From contig NZ_JAHLEB010000005.1 of NCBI RefSeq assembly GCF_018861735.1, positions 79,967 to 143,966 of the forward strand: a DNA stretch of 64,000 bases, in the 5' to 3' direction. The notes beneath the pieces are model-generated. The model worked only from the letters and a program-made list of their open reading frames with translations, searched no databases and was not told where the DNA came from. Shown here piece by piece: positions 10,072-20,050 of this stretch. How positions within the stretch are numbered: position 1 is the stretch's first letter; each line of letters begins with the position of its first letter. Origin of the DNA: Clostridium lacusfryxellense. Lineage in GTDB: Bacteria > Bacillota > Clostridia > Clostridiales > Clostridiaceae. Both the position numbers and the translations under genes were made by a program.

Positions 10072-11157
10072 ATGGATAAAAAATTAAAAGTCGGATTATT
10101 AGGTGGAACTGGATTTGTTGGTCAACGTCTTGTTACACTACTTGGAAACCACCCTTATTTTGAAATAGTTGTTATTGCCGCTAGTGAGAATTCTGTTGGT
10201 AAAACTTATCTCGAGGCAGTAAGCAATAGGTGGAAATTAGACGTACCTATGCCTGAGAGTGTTAAAAGCATAGTAGTAAAAAACATCAATGAAGTAGATG
10301 TAATAAGTGGTTTAGTAGATTTTGTATTCTGCGCTGTTAATATGAGTGCAAATGAAATAAGAGAGATTGAAGAAAGATACGCAAAAGCTGAAACTCCTGT
10401 AATTTCAAATAACTCTGCGCACCGTAAAACGGCTGATGTTCCAATGGTTATACCAGAAATAAATGCAGACCATTTTGAATTAATTAACGTGCAACGCACG
10501 CGCCTTGGAACTAAAAGAGGTTTTATTGTAGCAAAACCGAACTGCTCAATTCAAAGTTATGTTCCCGCTATAAGTGCGCTTATGGAATATAAACCTACAA
10601 AAATACTAGTTTGCACATATCAAGCTATATCAGGTTCTGGAAAGATATTTTCAGACTGGCCAGAAATTATTGACAATGTTATACCATATATAGGTGGAGA
10701 AGAAGAAAAAAGCGAGCAGGAACCTCTAAAAATTTGGGGTCATATAGAAAATGATAAAATAGTTAATGCAGAGCAGCCTATAATTTCCACTCAATGTATA
10801 CGTGTCCCTGTAGCTGACGGTCACTTAGCTGCAGTGTTTGTTTCCTTTGAAGAGAAACCATCAAAAGAAACTATTTTAAAACTTTGGTCTGAATTTAAAG
10901 GTAAACCACAACTTTTGAATCTTCCAAATGCACCCGAGCAATTTTTAACTTACTTTGAGGAAAATGATAGACCTCAAACAAAACTGGACAGAAATATCGA
11001 AAAAGGTATGGGAATAGCAGTTGGAAGACTTAGAGAAGATAAATTATTCGACTACAAATTTGTTTGTTTATCCCACAACACCTTACGTGGAGCAGCAGGT
11101 GGCGCAGTGCTTTCAGCTGAACTTTTATTTAGCGAGGGTTATTTAACATCTAAATAG
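10072..11157 (+). CDS. asd: Aspartate-semialdehyde dehydrogenase
   Basis: A 361-residue enzyme that reduces aspartyl phosphate to aspartate semialdehyde with NADPH, for lysine, threonine, methionine and diaminopimelate synthesis. The nucleotide loop GLLGGTGFVGQR is at residues 8-19. The catalytic Cys is at about 158 in AKPNCSIQSY. VADGHLAAVFV near residue 245 carries the conserved His. Its length and sequence suit the archaeal/fungal-like branch of Asd found in many Clostridia. CGGAGG precedes the ATG. It stands alone on the plus strand, with a large palindrome starting 17 bases after its stop. Confidence 0.94.
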   Translation: MDKKLKVGLLGGTGFVGQRLVTLLGNHPYFEIVVIAASENSVGKTYLEAVSNRWKLDVPMPESVKSIVVKNINEVDVISGLVDFVFCAVNMSANEIREIEERYAKAETPVISNNSAHRKTADVPMVIPEINADHFELINVQRTRLGTKRGFIVAKPNCSIQSYVPAISALMEYKPTKILVCTYQAISGSGKIFSDWPEIIDNVIPYIGGEEEKSEQEPLKIWGHIENDKIVNAEQPIISTQCIRVPVADGHLAAVFVSFEEKPSKETILKLWSEFKGKPQLLNLPNAPEQFLTYFEENDRPQTKLDRNIEKGMGIAVGRLREDKLFDYKFVCLSHNTLRGAAGGAVLSAELLFSEGYLTSK

Positions 11158-11173
11158 AAAAAAGCGCATCAAA

Positions 11174-11329
11174 TATGAAATTTCTCCTGCGTGAATGAAA
11201 TAAGAGCTTGAAACATGAAATCCCATTAAGGAATTCTAATCTTTTACAAATATAAAAGAAGAATTTCTAAATGGGATTTCAATTGTTTCTGTACTTCTTA
11301 TTTCTATTCACTTCCGGAGAAATTTCATA
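11174..11329. repeat. Long imperfect palindrome, family A, copy 1
   Basis: The left half (GAAATTTCTCCTGCGTGAAT onward) is complementary along nearly its full length to the right half ending TTCCGGAGAAATTTC, folding into one hairpin of about 75 bp. The inner arms contain GAAATCCCATT and its complement AATGGGATTTC. A shorter relative lies at 47153-47263. It starts 17 bases after the asd stop codon. Confidence 0.85.
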
Positions 11330-11349
11330 CTATTATGTATATCTATCAT

Positions 11350-11460
11350 TAAATTAAGGACTCTTGCGACTCATGAACATGAATTCTTAAACCCACTGTT
11401 AGGAAAATCTGAGGCCTATTGCCTCAATCTCTTACTTAGAGTCACGCAGGAGAAAGTTAT
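11350..11460. repeat. Partial family A arm and smaller hairpins next to cbiT
   Basis: The right end, GTCACGCAGGAGAAAGTT (11441-11458), is the reverse complement of the outer end of the 11174 element. It overlaps the cbiT stop codon at 11457-11459. Between the two lie GAGGC-CTATT-GCCTC and a pair of GACTC/GAGTC half-sites. This looks like a broken second copy, or an outer arm of a compound element covering 11174-11460. Confidence 0.6.
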
Positions 11461-12029
11461 AGGTCGCACCTTTTTTTACCACTCACTATAAATATAGGAT
11501 TATTTGCCATCAACATATAACTCTGCCCTTTTGTCTTGCTTACTTGAACTTGGACGCATTCAACTTCATAGTTTAGCCCTTTTAAAGCTTCCATAGCCTT
11601 GTATACATTATTTAGTGTTATGAAATTCAAAACAATGTTTTTGCCTTTTTTAAGTTTATCACCATATTTTTCAATGATATCAGCTATATTTCCGCCACTT
11701 CCACCTACAAATATACCATCATATTCTTCTGCAATACTTGGCTGAACCTCCATGGCCTCTGCATTTACAATCTCTAAATTATGAGTCTTAAATTTTTCTT
11801 TATTTTGATTTAGAACTACTAATGCATCTTCATCTTTTTCTATAGCTATTACCTTACCATTTTTGCATATCTTGGCAATCTGAATACTTACCGACCCCGT
11901 TCCAGCACCAATATCCAACACCTTATAATCCTCTTCCAGCTCAAGCTTTACAACACTTAATATCCGTACATCTTCCTTTGTCATTGGGCAGTTACCCCTA
12001 ATGAATTCATCATCCTTAATAAACCTCAT
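11457..12029 (-). CDS. cbiT: CbiT, decarboxylating cobalt-precorrin C15 methyltransferase
   Basis: A 190-residue class I SAM methyltransferase. The SAM loop VLDIGAGTGSVSIQIA is at about residues 37-52, and FVGGSGG with the conserved N-terminal DDEFIRGNCPMTKEDVR identifies the CbiT family, which acts in the anaerobic corrin ring pathway. The other corrin-ring genes (cbiC, D, E, F, G, H, J, L) are not in this window, so it is separated from its partners. It follows the hem genes but lies beyond a 230-bp palindrome, so co-transcription is unproven. GGTGGTG precedes the ATG. Confidence 0.88.
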   Translation of the reverse strand: MRFIKDDEFIRGNCPMTKEDVRILSVVKLELEEDYKVLDIGAGTGSVSIQIAKICKNGKVIAIEKDEDALVVLNQNKEKFKTHNLEIVNAEAMEVQPSIAEEYDGIFVGGSGGNIADIIEKYGDKLKKGKNIVLNFITLNNVYKAMEALKGLNYEVECVQVQVSKTKGQSYMLMANNPIFIVSGKKRCDL

Positions 12030-12237
12030 ATTTACACCACCTGTTTTACTTTAATACATAATATTTGCCTATCTCAACGCATTTATAATCAGTAGGCCAT
12101 CACCATCAAAATTTTTAAGACTATAGTACTGTATGTACATATGCTTAGTACTATAAACGTCAATCGAACTACGGTCACTCTAACGCTTTTTCTGGAGATA
12201 ATTCAAAATGTTTTTTTAGAATATCATAATTAAATAG

Positions 12238-12467
12238 ACTTTATAAGAGAATAAGCATGTAAGAAGTGAAAGATAGTATATAGTAAATTTACAGTGTCTT
12301 AATTTATGTAATGTAAAATTCCCGTAAGCGGACCAGGATGGGTAGCGCGGAACCCTGAGACAGGACGTCGAATGGTTCCCATAGGGAATTTTACATGGAA
12401 TAAACTTAGACACTGTTAATGAGCGGTCTACTATCCTAACTTCTTACATGCTGGAATTTTATAAAGT
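12238..12467. repeat. 230-bp palindrome with GC-rich structured core (possible structured RNA)
   Basis: Arms of about 85 bases (12238-12323 and 12384-12467) are imperfectly complementary; blocks such as GCATGTAAGAAGT, ACAGTGTCT and ATGTAAAATTCCC match well. They enclose a 60-base core (12324-12383) with about 58% GC by my count in otherwise AT-rich DNA. The core itself has CCTG-AGA-CAGG, GGGT/ACCC and GGAACC/GGTTCC pairings, some of them mutually exclusive. The arms differ enough to suggest covariation or decay. It begins 35 bases beyond the hemL stop codon. No coding potential is apparent. It may be a structured non-coding RNA or a miniature mobile element; the transcribed strand is unknown. 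Confidence 0.75.
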
Positions 12468-12501
12468 TGATTCGTTATATACTCCAATTATATATTAACC
12501 A

Positions 12502-13776
12502 TTAAACTTCAAAACTCTTAAATGCCTCTAAGAATTTCTCAATATCCACCTCTGTATGTTTAACATTTAAGAATATTGCTTCAAACTGAGATGGTGCAAT
12601 ATTTATTCCACTTTTTATCATATGCTCAAAGTACTTTGCAAATAATTTAACATCACAAGTTTTAGCATCATCAAATGTTTTCACTTCTTTGTTTTTTGTA
12701 AAGAAAGCTGTAATCATTGACCCACATCTATTAACTACCATAGGTATCTTTTTTTCTTTTGCAATTTGGAGTAATCCCTCTTGTAGTTTTTCCGAAAGTT
12801 TTTCCATATTATCATATACGCTAGGATTATTATAAAGTTTAGTTAAAGTTGCATAACCTGCTGCCATTACTACTGGATTTCCAGACATAGTCCCTGCTTG
12901 ATAAACTGGTCCCATTGGTGACAAAAGCTCCATTATTTCTTTTTTCCCACCATAAGCACCACATGGAAGTCCACCGCCCATGATTTTTGCAAAAGTTATT
13001 AAATCAGGGGATACATTATAAATGCTTTGAGCTCCTTTATATGCTACTCTAAATCCACTCATTACTTCATCAAAAATAAGTAAACATTTGTATTTATCAC
13101 ATAAATTCCTAAGTTCCACTAAAAATTCTTTCTGGGCTGGGATAACTCCCATATTTCCTGCTACCGGCTCAATAATTATGCATGCAATATCATCACTATA
13201 CTTTAAAAATAGTTCATTTACACTTTCTATGTCGTTATACTTTGCTATTAACGTATTTATAATACTTTCCTTAGGCACACCTGCAGACCCTGGTATTCCC
13301 TCTGTAAGTACTCCTGAACCTGCTTCTACTAAAAAACCTTCAGCATGACCGTGATAACAACCTGCGAATTTTATTATTTTATTTTTTTCAGTATATCCTC
13401 TAGCAAGTTTCACTGCGCTCATTGTAGCTTCTGTGCCTGAATTAACCATTCGAACCATATCTACATTATCTACAGTTGAGCAAATATGTTTTGCAAGTTT
13501 TAGCTCTATTTCAGTAGGTGCTCCAAATGCAATAGCTTGCGCTGCAGTGTTTTGTATAGCTTTTACTACATCCTCATCACAATGTCCAAGTATCATAGGT
13601 CCCCATGCACATACGAAATCTATGTATTTATTTCCATCCTCATCATAAATGTACGCTCCCTTACCATTTTTTATAACTTTCGGAGTTACAGATACATCTT
13701 TATATGCTCTAACTGGGCTATTAACTCCACCAGGCATATATTGTTTTGATTCATTAAATATATCTAAATTTCTCAT
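12502..13776 (-). CDS. hemL: Glutamate-1-semialdehyde 2,1-aminomutase
   Basis: A 424-residue class III aminotransferase-fold enzyme that converts glutamate-1-semialdehyde to 5-aminolevulinate. The pyridoxal-phosphate Lys lies at about residue 264 in [17 protein letters not shown], following [10 protein letters not shown]. The N-terminal [13 protein letters not shown] is typical of HemL. With HemA upstream in the same operon it supplies aminolevulinate by the C5 route. Last gene of the block before the 12238-12467 palindrome. GAGGTAAC precedes the ATG. Confidence 0.97.
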   Translation of the reverse strand: MRNLDIFNESKQYMPGGVNSPVRAYKDVSVTPKVIKNGKGAYIYDEDGNKYIDFVCAWGPMILGHCDEDVVKAIQNTAAQAIAFGAPTEIELKLAKHICSTVDNVDMVRMVNSGTEATMSAVKLARGYTEKNKIIKFAGCYHGHAEGFLVEAGSGVLTEGIPGSAGVPKESIINTLIAKYNDIESVNELFLKYSDDIACIIIEPVAGNMGVIPAQKEFLVELRNLCDKYKCLLIFDEVMSGFRVAYKGAQSIYNVSPDLITFAKIMGGGLPCGAYGGKKEIMELLSPMGPVYQAGTMSGNPVVMAAGYATLTKLYNNPSVYDNMEKLSEKLQEGLLQIAKEKKIPMVVNRCGSMITAFFTKNKEVKTFDDAKTCDVKLFAKYFEHMIKSGINIAPSQFEAIFLNVKHTEVDIEKFLEAFKSFEV

Positions 13777-13822
13777 AGTAGTTACCTCTTTTCTAAATAT
13801 TTAGCTATATTACAAACATTAT

Positions 13823-14788
13823 CTACTCCCTAAGCCATCTACACAAATCAATAGCATAATAAGTAATTATCATATCTGCTCCTGCCCTTTTCATAGATAA
13901 ATGCATTTCCATAGCTATAGCTTTCTCATCGATCCAGCCCATCTTCGCTGCTGCTTTTACCATTGCAAACTCTCCACTAACACTGTAAGCTGCTACTGGC
14001 ACATCATGTCTATCTCTAGCCCATCTTACTACATCTAAATAGGATAATGCTGGTTTTACCATTATAATATCTGCGCCTTCCTCAATATCAGCATCTATCT
14101 CTCTCATGGCTTCTCTTATATTTGCTGGATCCATTTGGTAAGACTTTCTATCTCCGAATTGTGGAGCAGAATTAGCTGCCTCTCTAAATGGGCCGTAAAA
14201 AGCTGAGGAGTATTTTGCACTATAAGCCATTATAGATACATCTTTAAAATCATTTGCATCCAAAACCTCTCTTATAGCAGCTACATGACCATCCATCATG
14301 TCAGATGGTGCTATCATATCAGCTCCTGCTTGTGCGTGGGATAATGCTATTTCTGCTATATATTTTAGGCTCTTATCATTGTCAACCTTTGTTCCTTCAA
14401 CTATTCCACAATGTCCATGACTTGTGTATTCACACATACATACATCTGTTATTATAAGTAAATCTTTCGATATTTCGCGTACTTTTTTAACTGCCCTTTG
14501 AATTATGCCATTTTTATCGTAAGCCCCGCATCCAACTTCATCTTTATGATCCGGTAGCCCAAATAAAATTATTCCACGAAGACCGACTTCTTCAACCTCT
14601 TCTATAACCTCATGAAGTCTATCTAATGAAAAATGATAATTTCCCGGCATAGAAGATATTTCTTCTTTAATGTTTTCTCCTTCTACTACAAAAATAGGGA
14701 ATATAAAGTCCGCGTTGGTTAATACCGTTTCTCTTACTAAATCACGTATATTTCTTGTTTCTCTAAGTCTTCTATTTCTTTTAAACAA
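13823..14788 (-). CDS. hemB: Porphobilinogen synthase (aminolevulinate dehydratase)
   Basis: A 321-residue enzyme that joins two aminolevulinates to give porphobilinogen. Both active-site lysines are visible: about 192 in [13 protein letters not shown] and about 245 in [13 protein letters not shown]. The Cys cluster in [15 protein letters not shown] indicates a zinc-binding form. The start is TTG at 14788 with GGAG upstream. It lies between cobA/hemD and hemL. Confidence 0.97.
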   Translation of the reverse strand: MFKRNRRLRETRNIRDLVRETVLTNADFIFPIFVVEGENIKEEISSMPGNYHFSLDRLHEVIEEVEEVGLRGIILFGLPDHKDEVGCGAYDKNGIIQRAVKKVREISKDLLIITDVCMCEYTSHGHCGIVEGTKVDNDKSLKYIAEIALSHAQAGADMIAPSDMMDGHVAAIREVLDANDFKDVSIMAYSAKYSSAFYGPFREAANSAPQFGDRKSYQMDPANIREAMREIDADIEEGADIIMVKPALSYLDVVRWARDRHDVPVAAYSVSGEFAMVKAAAKMGWIDEKAIAMEMHLSMKRAGADMIITYYAIDLCRWLRE

Positions 14789-14861
14789 AGTTATCCACTC
14801 CTAATTAAATAAATTTTAATGTTATCCACAAATTGTTATAAAAAAGCACACTAAAGCCTAA

Positions 14862-16319
14862 TTACATTTCCATAAGTTTACTTATAACACCCTTTGCGCT
14901 ATAAACATCACATATGGTTGATTTTATTCCTTGATCAGATAGCGCTTTTGCAGTAATCGGACCTATTGCAAGTGATGTCTTTGACTTTATTGTTTCAAGG
15001 CCTACCATTTTAATCATGTTTTTAACTGTAGACGGTGATGTAAATATTATAAGATCTACATCTTTTATTTCATCCTCAGATCTTAGTTTTCCACATAATG
15101 TTTCATAAGTGAGTACCTCGTCAACATAACATCCAAGACCTCTTAATGCTTCTACTAGATAAGGCCTTGCATCTTTAGATCTTGGCACTAGCACTTTGTC
15201 ATCTGCCTTTACATATTGCTTCATTTTATCAAACAAAGACTCAGCAACAAAATGATCAGCTACAATTTCCGGCATAATACCTCTATTTTTAATAGCGTCG
15301 GCAGTAGCTGGTCCTATTGCTGCAATTTTTGCTTTAAGTTTTCTAATATCAAATCCAATGTCTTTTAAGTAGTCAAAAAAGAAATTTACACCATTGACAC
15401 TAGTTAATGTTATATAGTCATATTCTACAAGTTTTTCTTTATAATTATCTAAATTAGATGCTGTGTTTTTAAATGCTATAGAATTTATCTCAAGAACCTG
15501 CGCTCCTAAATCTATTAATTCTTCGCGTAGTTCTTTTGACTGCTCTTTTGAACGGGTTATACAAATACTCTTACCAAATAGTGGTTTTTTCTCATACCAA
15601 TTAAATTGATCATTAAATTTAACTACCTCACCAACTACAATAATGCAAGGAGATGATATCTCTGATTTTTGGACCTTTCCTAAAATATCTATTAAAGTTC
15701 CCACTACCTTCTTCTGTTTTGATGTAGTTCCACTCATTATTACAGCGCATGGGGTACTTTTACTTATTCCATTAAATATAAGACTTTCCGCAATCTTCTG
15801 TAGATTTTTAAAACCCATCATAAATACTAGAGTTCCTCCAAGTTTTCCAACCACTTCCCAGTCTATATTAAGTTTTTCTGCACTCATTGCTGTGAATACG
15901 TGAAAACTTTGAGCTATTGCTCTATGAGTTATAGGAATTCCTGCATAATTAAGCACTGCTATTGGTGATGTTATTCCAGGTATAACTTCGAATTCGATGT
16001 TTTCCTTAAGAAGTGCTAGTGCTTCCTCTCCTCCACGTCCGAATACAAATGGATCTCCACCTTTAATTCTTCCAACTACATGACCATTTTTAGATAGAGA
16101 TACTAGCATGTTATTTATTTCTTCCTGAGTTTTATAATGGCATCCTGGTTCTTTACCACAATAATATATTTCGCAATCCTCCCTTAAATATTTAAGTACA
16201 CTAGTGCTCGCAAGCCTATCATACATAACCGCAGTACATTTACCAAGCATTCTTATTGCTTTTAGTGTTATTAGTTCTTCGTCACCTGGTCCTACTCCCA
16301 TTAAATAAACCTTTCCCAT
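14862..16319 (-). CDS. cobA-hemD: Uroporphyrinogen-III C-methyltransferase / uroporphyrinogen-III synthase fusion
   Basis: A 485-residue two-domain protein. Residues 1 to about 240 are a SUMT/CobA methyltransferase (GVGPGDEELITLKA at 8-21, then GRIKGGDPFVFGRGGEE). From about residue 248 a HemD domain begins (GKSICITRSKEQSKELREEL). It closes hydroxymethylbilane to uroporphyrinogen III and then methylates it to precorrin-2, so flow goes to siroheme and corrin rather than protoheme. The CobA-HemD fusion is known in Clostridia. AGGAGG precedes the ATG. Confidence 0.95.
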   Translation of the reverse strand: MGKVYLMGVGPGDEELITLKAIRMLGKCTAVMYDRLASTSVLKYLREDCEIYYCGKEPGCHYKTQEEINNMLVSLSKNGHVVGRIKGGDPFVFGRGGEEALALLKENIEFEVIPGITSPIAVLNYAGIPITHRAIAQSFHVFTAMSAEKLNIDWEVVGKLGGTLVFMMGFKNLQKIAESLIFNGISKSTPCAVIMSGTTSKQKKVVGTLIDILGKVQKSEISSPCIIVVGEVVKFNDQFNWYEKKPLFGKSICITRSKEQSKELREELIDLGAQVLEINSIAFKNTASNLDNYKEKLVEYDYITLTSVNGVNFFFDYLKDIGFDIRKLKAKIAAIGPATADAIKNRGIMPEIVADHFVAESLFDKMKQYVKADDKVLVPRSKDARPYLVEALRGLGCYVDEVLTYETLCGKLRSEDEIKDVDLIIFTSPSTVKNMIKMVGLETIKSKTSLAIGPITAKALSDQGIKSTICDVYSAKGVISKLMEM

Positions 16320-16346
16320 TAATATCCTCCTTTCTGTTGTTTAAAA

Positions 16347-17222
16347 TCACTTATCTTCTAAGACATTTTTAGCTAGCATAATACCTAGATTTATATATTC
16401 ATTTTTATCTCCTGATATTTGTTTTTTTACTATTTTTCCATTAACATCGAATATACCAAGCATGTGCATATCATCTCCATTTAGATAAGCATACGCACCT
16501 ATGCACCCATGACAATCTCCATTAAGAGTTGCCATAAAGCTTCTCTCTGCATCAACGCAGATTCTAGCATCATAACACTCTAATTTTTTAATCATATCGA
16601 TTAGAGGGTGATTTTTAACCATTTCAATCCCTAATGCTCCTTGAGCAATTGCTGGTACCATTTCCTCTACATTAAAATAATTAGTAATTATATTTTCCAT
16701 GTTAAGTCTTTTTAATCCTGCAGCTGCAAGTATAATTCCATCTAGATTTTCCTTTTCTATTTTTGCTATTCTAGTCTGTACATTACCTCTTATAGGTACA
16801 ATTTCTACATCTGGTCTAATTATTTTGATTTGTGTGCCACGTCTTATACTACTGGTACCTATTCTTGCACCCTTAGGTAAATCGTAAAAGCTAATGTTAT
16901 TAAATGCAACAAATGCATCTCTAACATCTTCCCTAACTGGAATAGCCACTATTTCAAACTCCTGAGGTATATCGTAGGGTACATCCTTCATGCTGTGCAC
17001 TGCCATATCAGCTTTGCCATCAATCATAGCGTGCTCTATTTCCTTTACGAAAAGTCCTTTACCACCTATTTTATCTAAAGTAACATTTAAAATCTTATCT
17101 CCCTTAGTCTCAATAAGTACCTTTTCGCAGTCTATGTTATACTCTTCTTTAATCATAGCCATAATTGTATTTGCTTGAACTTGTGCAAGTTCACTTCTTC
17201 TAGTCCCTATATTAATTTTCAA
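16347..17222 (-). CDS. hemC: Hydroxymethylbilane synthase (porphobilinogen deaminase)
   Basis: A 291-residue enzyme that polymerises four porphobilinogens. Recognised from [19 protein letters not shown] at the N-terminus, [13 protein letters not shown], and the dipyrromethane-cofactor Cys at about 237 in [12 protein letters not shown]. The start is probably TTG at 17222, 7 bases after GAGGAGG; the frame is open to an ATG at 17288 but that has no ribosome binding site and would overlap the upstream gene. The RRSEL motif has Arg where many family members have Gly-Ser. Confidence 0.95.
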   Translation of the reverse strand: MKINIGTRRSELAQVQANTIMAMIKEEYNIDCEKVLIETKGDKILNVTLDKIGGKGLFVKEIEHAMIDGKADMAVHSMKDVPYDIPQEFEIVAIPVREDVRDAFVAFNNISFYDLPKGARIGTSSIRRGTQIKIIRPDVEIVPIRGNVQTRIAKIEKENLDGIILAAAGLKRLNMENIITNYFNVEEMVPAIAQGALGIEMVKNHPLIDMIKKLECYDARICVDAERSFMATLNGDCHGCIGAYAYLNGDDMHMLGIFDVNGKIVKKQISGDKNEYINLGIMLAKNVLEDK

Positions 17223-17277
17223 AACTAACGCCTCCTCTAAATCCTGTCCATAAACTTTGACTTTTATATTAATTTCA

Positions 17278-17922
17278 CTAAATTTCATTTTTATAAAACA
17301 TTTCTAAAATACTATCATGTAATCCCTTAGTATAAAAAAAGTAGAAATCTTCACTACATACAAAATTCATAATTTCTTTTTTAAGAGTATTCTTCATTAC
17401 TTTATTTCTTATACTAAAAGTATAATCTATAAAGTCTGTGTACAGGCAAAGTTTATCTTCCATAATTTCAGCCATAAAAAGTGCTGTTTTAGGGCTACCA
17501 TATTTAGTATGTAACGCAAATTTAATATTATTTGTATCTTTTTGAACGGGCGATACGAATAACCCTCGTTTATGATCTTCGCAGTGCACATATAACTTAC
17601 ATATACTATCACAGTATTTTTTTATAATCTCATTTGTTTCTTTACTATTTGTTGCAATAATAACAATATGATTATTATCCACATAAACTTCATTATAATC
17701 ATCTTTTATTAATTTAACGTTATATAAACCATCAACTTCTAAAAATTCCGGGCAGAATTCTTTTGACACTACTGTAACATTACAGCCTTCCTTTGAAAAT
17801 GATCTACATTTTATAAAAGCTGCATCTCCCCCACCAACAATAAGTACATTAATCTTATTTGAGATAAGTGAAATCATAGTATAATTTAAATCTGAAAGAT
17901 CCTGCTTATTATGTCCTGACAT
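17278..17922 (-). CDS. Precorrin-2 dehydrogenase / siroheme synthase-like NAD-binding protein
   Basis: A 214-residue protein with a Rossmann loop [10 protein letters not shown] at about residues 26-35 and the CysG/Met8/SirC pattern ([18 protein letters not shown], then IIATNS). This family oxidises precorrin-2 to sirohydrochlorin with NAD and sometimes inserts a metal. The C-terminal half is short and diverged, so chelatase activity cannot be judged. Its ATG has GGGAGG 9 bases upstream and lies 37 bases inside the end of hemA, implying coupled translation. Between hemA and hemC. Confidence 0.85.
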   Translation of the reverse strand: MSGHNKQDLSDLNYTMISLISNKINVLIVGGGDAAFIKCRSFSKEGCNVTVVSKEFCPEFLEVDGLYNVKLIKDDYNEVYVDNNHIVIIATNSKETNEIIKKYCDSICKLYVHCEDHKRGLFVSPVQKDTNNIKFALHTKYGSPKTALFMAEIMEDKLCLYTDFIDYTFSIRNKVMKNTLKKEIMNFVCSEDFYFFYTKGLHDSILEMFYKNEI

Positions 17923-19070
17923 TCTTGAGACCTCCCTTTTAAATGTTCCTCCTTTAAGACATCAATAGCCCTGTTTACATAGGCATTTGAAGTGCTTTTT
18001 AAAAGTAGTTCAGCAAGCTTTTCATTATCTTTAGTCTTTTTCTTATGTTTAAAAGTTTCTAATCTTTCCTTGTAAACATCATCACCATTGCTCTTTATTT
18101 TTTTAATAAATGGTGCTAACTCCTCAACTGTTTTCCACTCTATATATTCTTTTATAGCTTTATCTACGATATATCTATTTTTAATCATCAGCTCTTGTCG
18201 TCTTTTATAATTTGCATCATGAATGTCACAAATCATATCTATGTCATAAACTTCATACAAATGGTTTTCACTTATTATTTCTTCTATATCTCTTGGAACT
18301 GCTAAATCAAACAATAGTAATCTTTTATTAGGTAACTCATTTAAATGCACTACGGTATGAGGAGCTGTAGTACAAGATATAATGCAATCTACCCTATTAT
18401 AATATTTATCTAAATCATAAAAGGGTATTATTTTTGCTCGATCGTCTTCTATATTTACCTTTTGAGTATCCCTAACTACAATATATAGCCTATCTATTTT
18501 AGACTCTAGTATGTATTTAGAAGTAAGTTCCCCTACCGACCCATATCCTAAAACCATAAATCTTTTATGTCCCTTATCGATCGCCTTCTTTACTACCATA
18601 GAAGATGAAGATACTGGTATTTCACTTATTTTTGACTTAGTTCTAAAATGCTTACCACATGAAATTGAACTTTCGAATAACCTCTGAAGTTCCTTTTTAT
18701 TAGTCTTAATCTCTTTAGCAATTTCATAAGCATCCCTAACTTGACCTAAAATTTGGTCCTCCCCAAGAAGTAATGAGTCAAATCCACAGACTACCTCCAT
18801 CAAATGTCGCACTGCCTTTTCATCCTTATACCTAATAACACATTTTATTAAATTCTCATCCCAGCTAAGAGCCTTGAAAATTTTAGATACTATATCTTCA
18901 TCCTTAGATTTAAAATATATCTCAGTCCTATTGCAGGTACTTAATATAACTGCCTCTTCACATATTTCTAAAAGTGCCTCTAAACACCTTTTTTGACGTA
19001 TAGGTATAATTGATAGTTTTTCTCTAATTTCTAGTTTAACATCATGTTTTAGTCCTATAAGTTGTATCAT
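17886..19070 (-). CDS. hemA: Glutamyl-tRNA reductase
   Basis: A 394-residue enzyme that reduces glutamyl-tRNA to glutamate-1-semialdehyde, the first step of C5 tetrapyrrole synthesis. The catalytic Cys46 is in ILSTCNRTEIY, followed by CGFDSLLLGEDQILGQVR, an NADPH domain (FMVLGYGSVGE) and a C-terminal helical dimer domain. Its ribosome binding site GGAG lies within the last codons of cbiB, so the two are translationally linked. Part of the cobalamin-riboswitch operon. Confidence 0.97.
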   Translation of the reverse strand: MIQLIGLKHDVKLEIREKLSIIPIRQKRCLEALLEICEEAVILSTCNRTEIYFKSKDEDIVSKIFKALSWDENLIKCVIRYKDEKAVRHLMEVVCGFDSLLLGEDQILGQVRDAYEIAKEIKTNKKELQRLFESSISCGKHFRTKSKISEIPVSSSSMVVKKAIDKGHKRFMVLGYGSVGELTSKYILESKIDRLYIVVRDTQKVNIEDDRAKIIPFYDLDKYYNRVDCIISCTTAPHTVVHLNELPNKRLLLFDLAVPRDIEEIISENHLYEVYDIDMICDIHDANYKRRQELMIKNRYIVDKAIKEYIEWKTVEELAPFIKKIKSNGDDVYKERLETFKHKKKTKDNEKLAELLLKSTSNAYVNRAIDVLKEEHLKGRSQECQDIISRIFQI

Positions 19071-19074
19071 TATA

Positions 19075-20049
19075 TCATCTCCAAAAGTACTTAACTATTT
19101 CATATATAACATTTATTATTATCAAATAAAACATTGCCCCATACATTAATTGTATTGTATCTGCTATATGTTCTTTTCTTAAATCATTTATTTTATTTCC
19201 TATAGTTGGTTTATACATTTTCTCTCCAAAATATACGTTTGTACCACCTAATTGAACTCTCATAGCCCCCGCTGCCGCACCTTCTGGATAAGCGCAATTA
19301 GGGCTTTTATGGTTTTTCCTATCTCTTATCATTACTTTTATACTTTCCAAAATATTTCCTCTAACTAGAGGCGACGCCAAACAAATAAGAAACCCTGTTA
19401 TTCTTGCAGGCACATAATTAAATACATCATCCGTTTTAGCTGGAAAGAATCCAATATATTTATATTTTTCATTCATGTAACCAAGCATAGAATCCATAGT
19501 ATTTATGCCCTTATACATCATAGCTAAAGGGGCTCCTCCTAATATTGCATAAAGAATAGGAGCTATAACGCCGTCTGCTGTATTTTCTGCAATAGTCTCC
19601 ACATCCGCCCTTACTATCTCGTATTCACTAAGGTTCTTTGTATCTCTACCTACAATGTAGGATAATTTAACTCTTGCGTCAATAATATCATTTTTAGCTA
19701 ATGAGTCATAGACCTTTATACCTTCCGAGTGGAGACATTTAGCCGCTATTGTTGTCCAAAGTAATATTATATTAAGAATATGGTATAACCAAAATACATT
19801 TTTAGAAATTTTTAAAATTAGAAATGGCACTAAAAAACTTGAAAATGCCACAATAATTACAATAATTCCACCAAAAACTTTAATTTGCTTATCTGTATAA
19901 CATAATTTCCTACCCAACTTATCCAACTTAGAAATTAGTTTTCCTATATAAATAACTGGATGTTTAAACCAGTATGGATCGCCAATTAATAAATCTAACA
20001 ATACCGCCAATATTAAATCAATTATATTCATATGAAATAGTATTTCCAT
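19075..20049 (-). CDS. cbiB: Adenosylcobinamide-phosphate synthase CbiB
   Basis: A 324-residue polytopic membrane protein that attaches aminopropanol phosphate to adenosylcobyric acid. Signatures are LLIGDPYWFKHPVIYIG near residue 20 and VRADVETIAENTADGVIAPILYAILGG in the middle, with several hydrophobic segments. It follows cbiP by one base and its stop overlaps the hemA ribosome binding site. An ATG 7 codons downstream is an alternative start. Confidence 0.95.
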   Translation of the reverse strand: MEILFHMNIIDLILAVLLDLLIGDPYWFKHPVIYIGKLISKLDKLGRKLCYTDKQIKVFGGIIVIIVAFSSFLVPFLILKISKNVFWLYHILNIILLWTTIAAKCLHSEGIKVYDSLAKNDIIDARVKLSYIVGRDTKNLSEYEIVRADVETIAENTADGVIAPILYAILGGAPLAMMYKGINTMDSMLGYMNEKYKYIGFFPAKTDDVFNYVPARITGFLICLASPLVRGNILESIKVMIRDRKNHKSPNCAYPEGAAAGAMRVQLGGTNVYFGEKMYKPTIGNKINDLRKEHIADTIQLMYGAMFYLIIINVIYEIVKYFWR

Positions 20050-20050
20050 T

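Noticed and set aside
12216..12413. 65-codon minus-strand frame inside the hemL-cbiT gap
   Set aside because: It runs across the palindrome and has no ribosome binding site or homology; the structure explains the sequence.
11457..19070. Complete cobalamin biosynthesis cluster
   Set aside because: Only cbiT, cbiB and cbiP plus the early tetrapyrrole genes are here; most corrin-ring genes are absent from the window.
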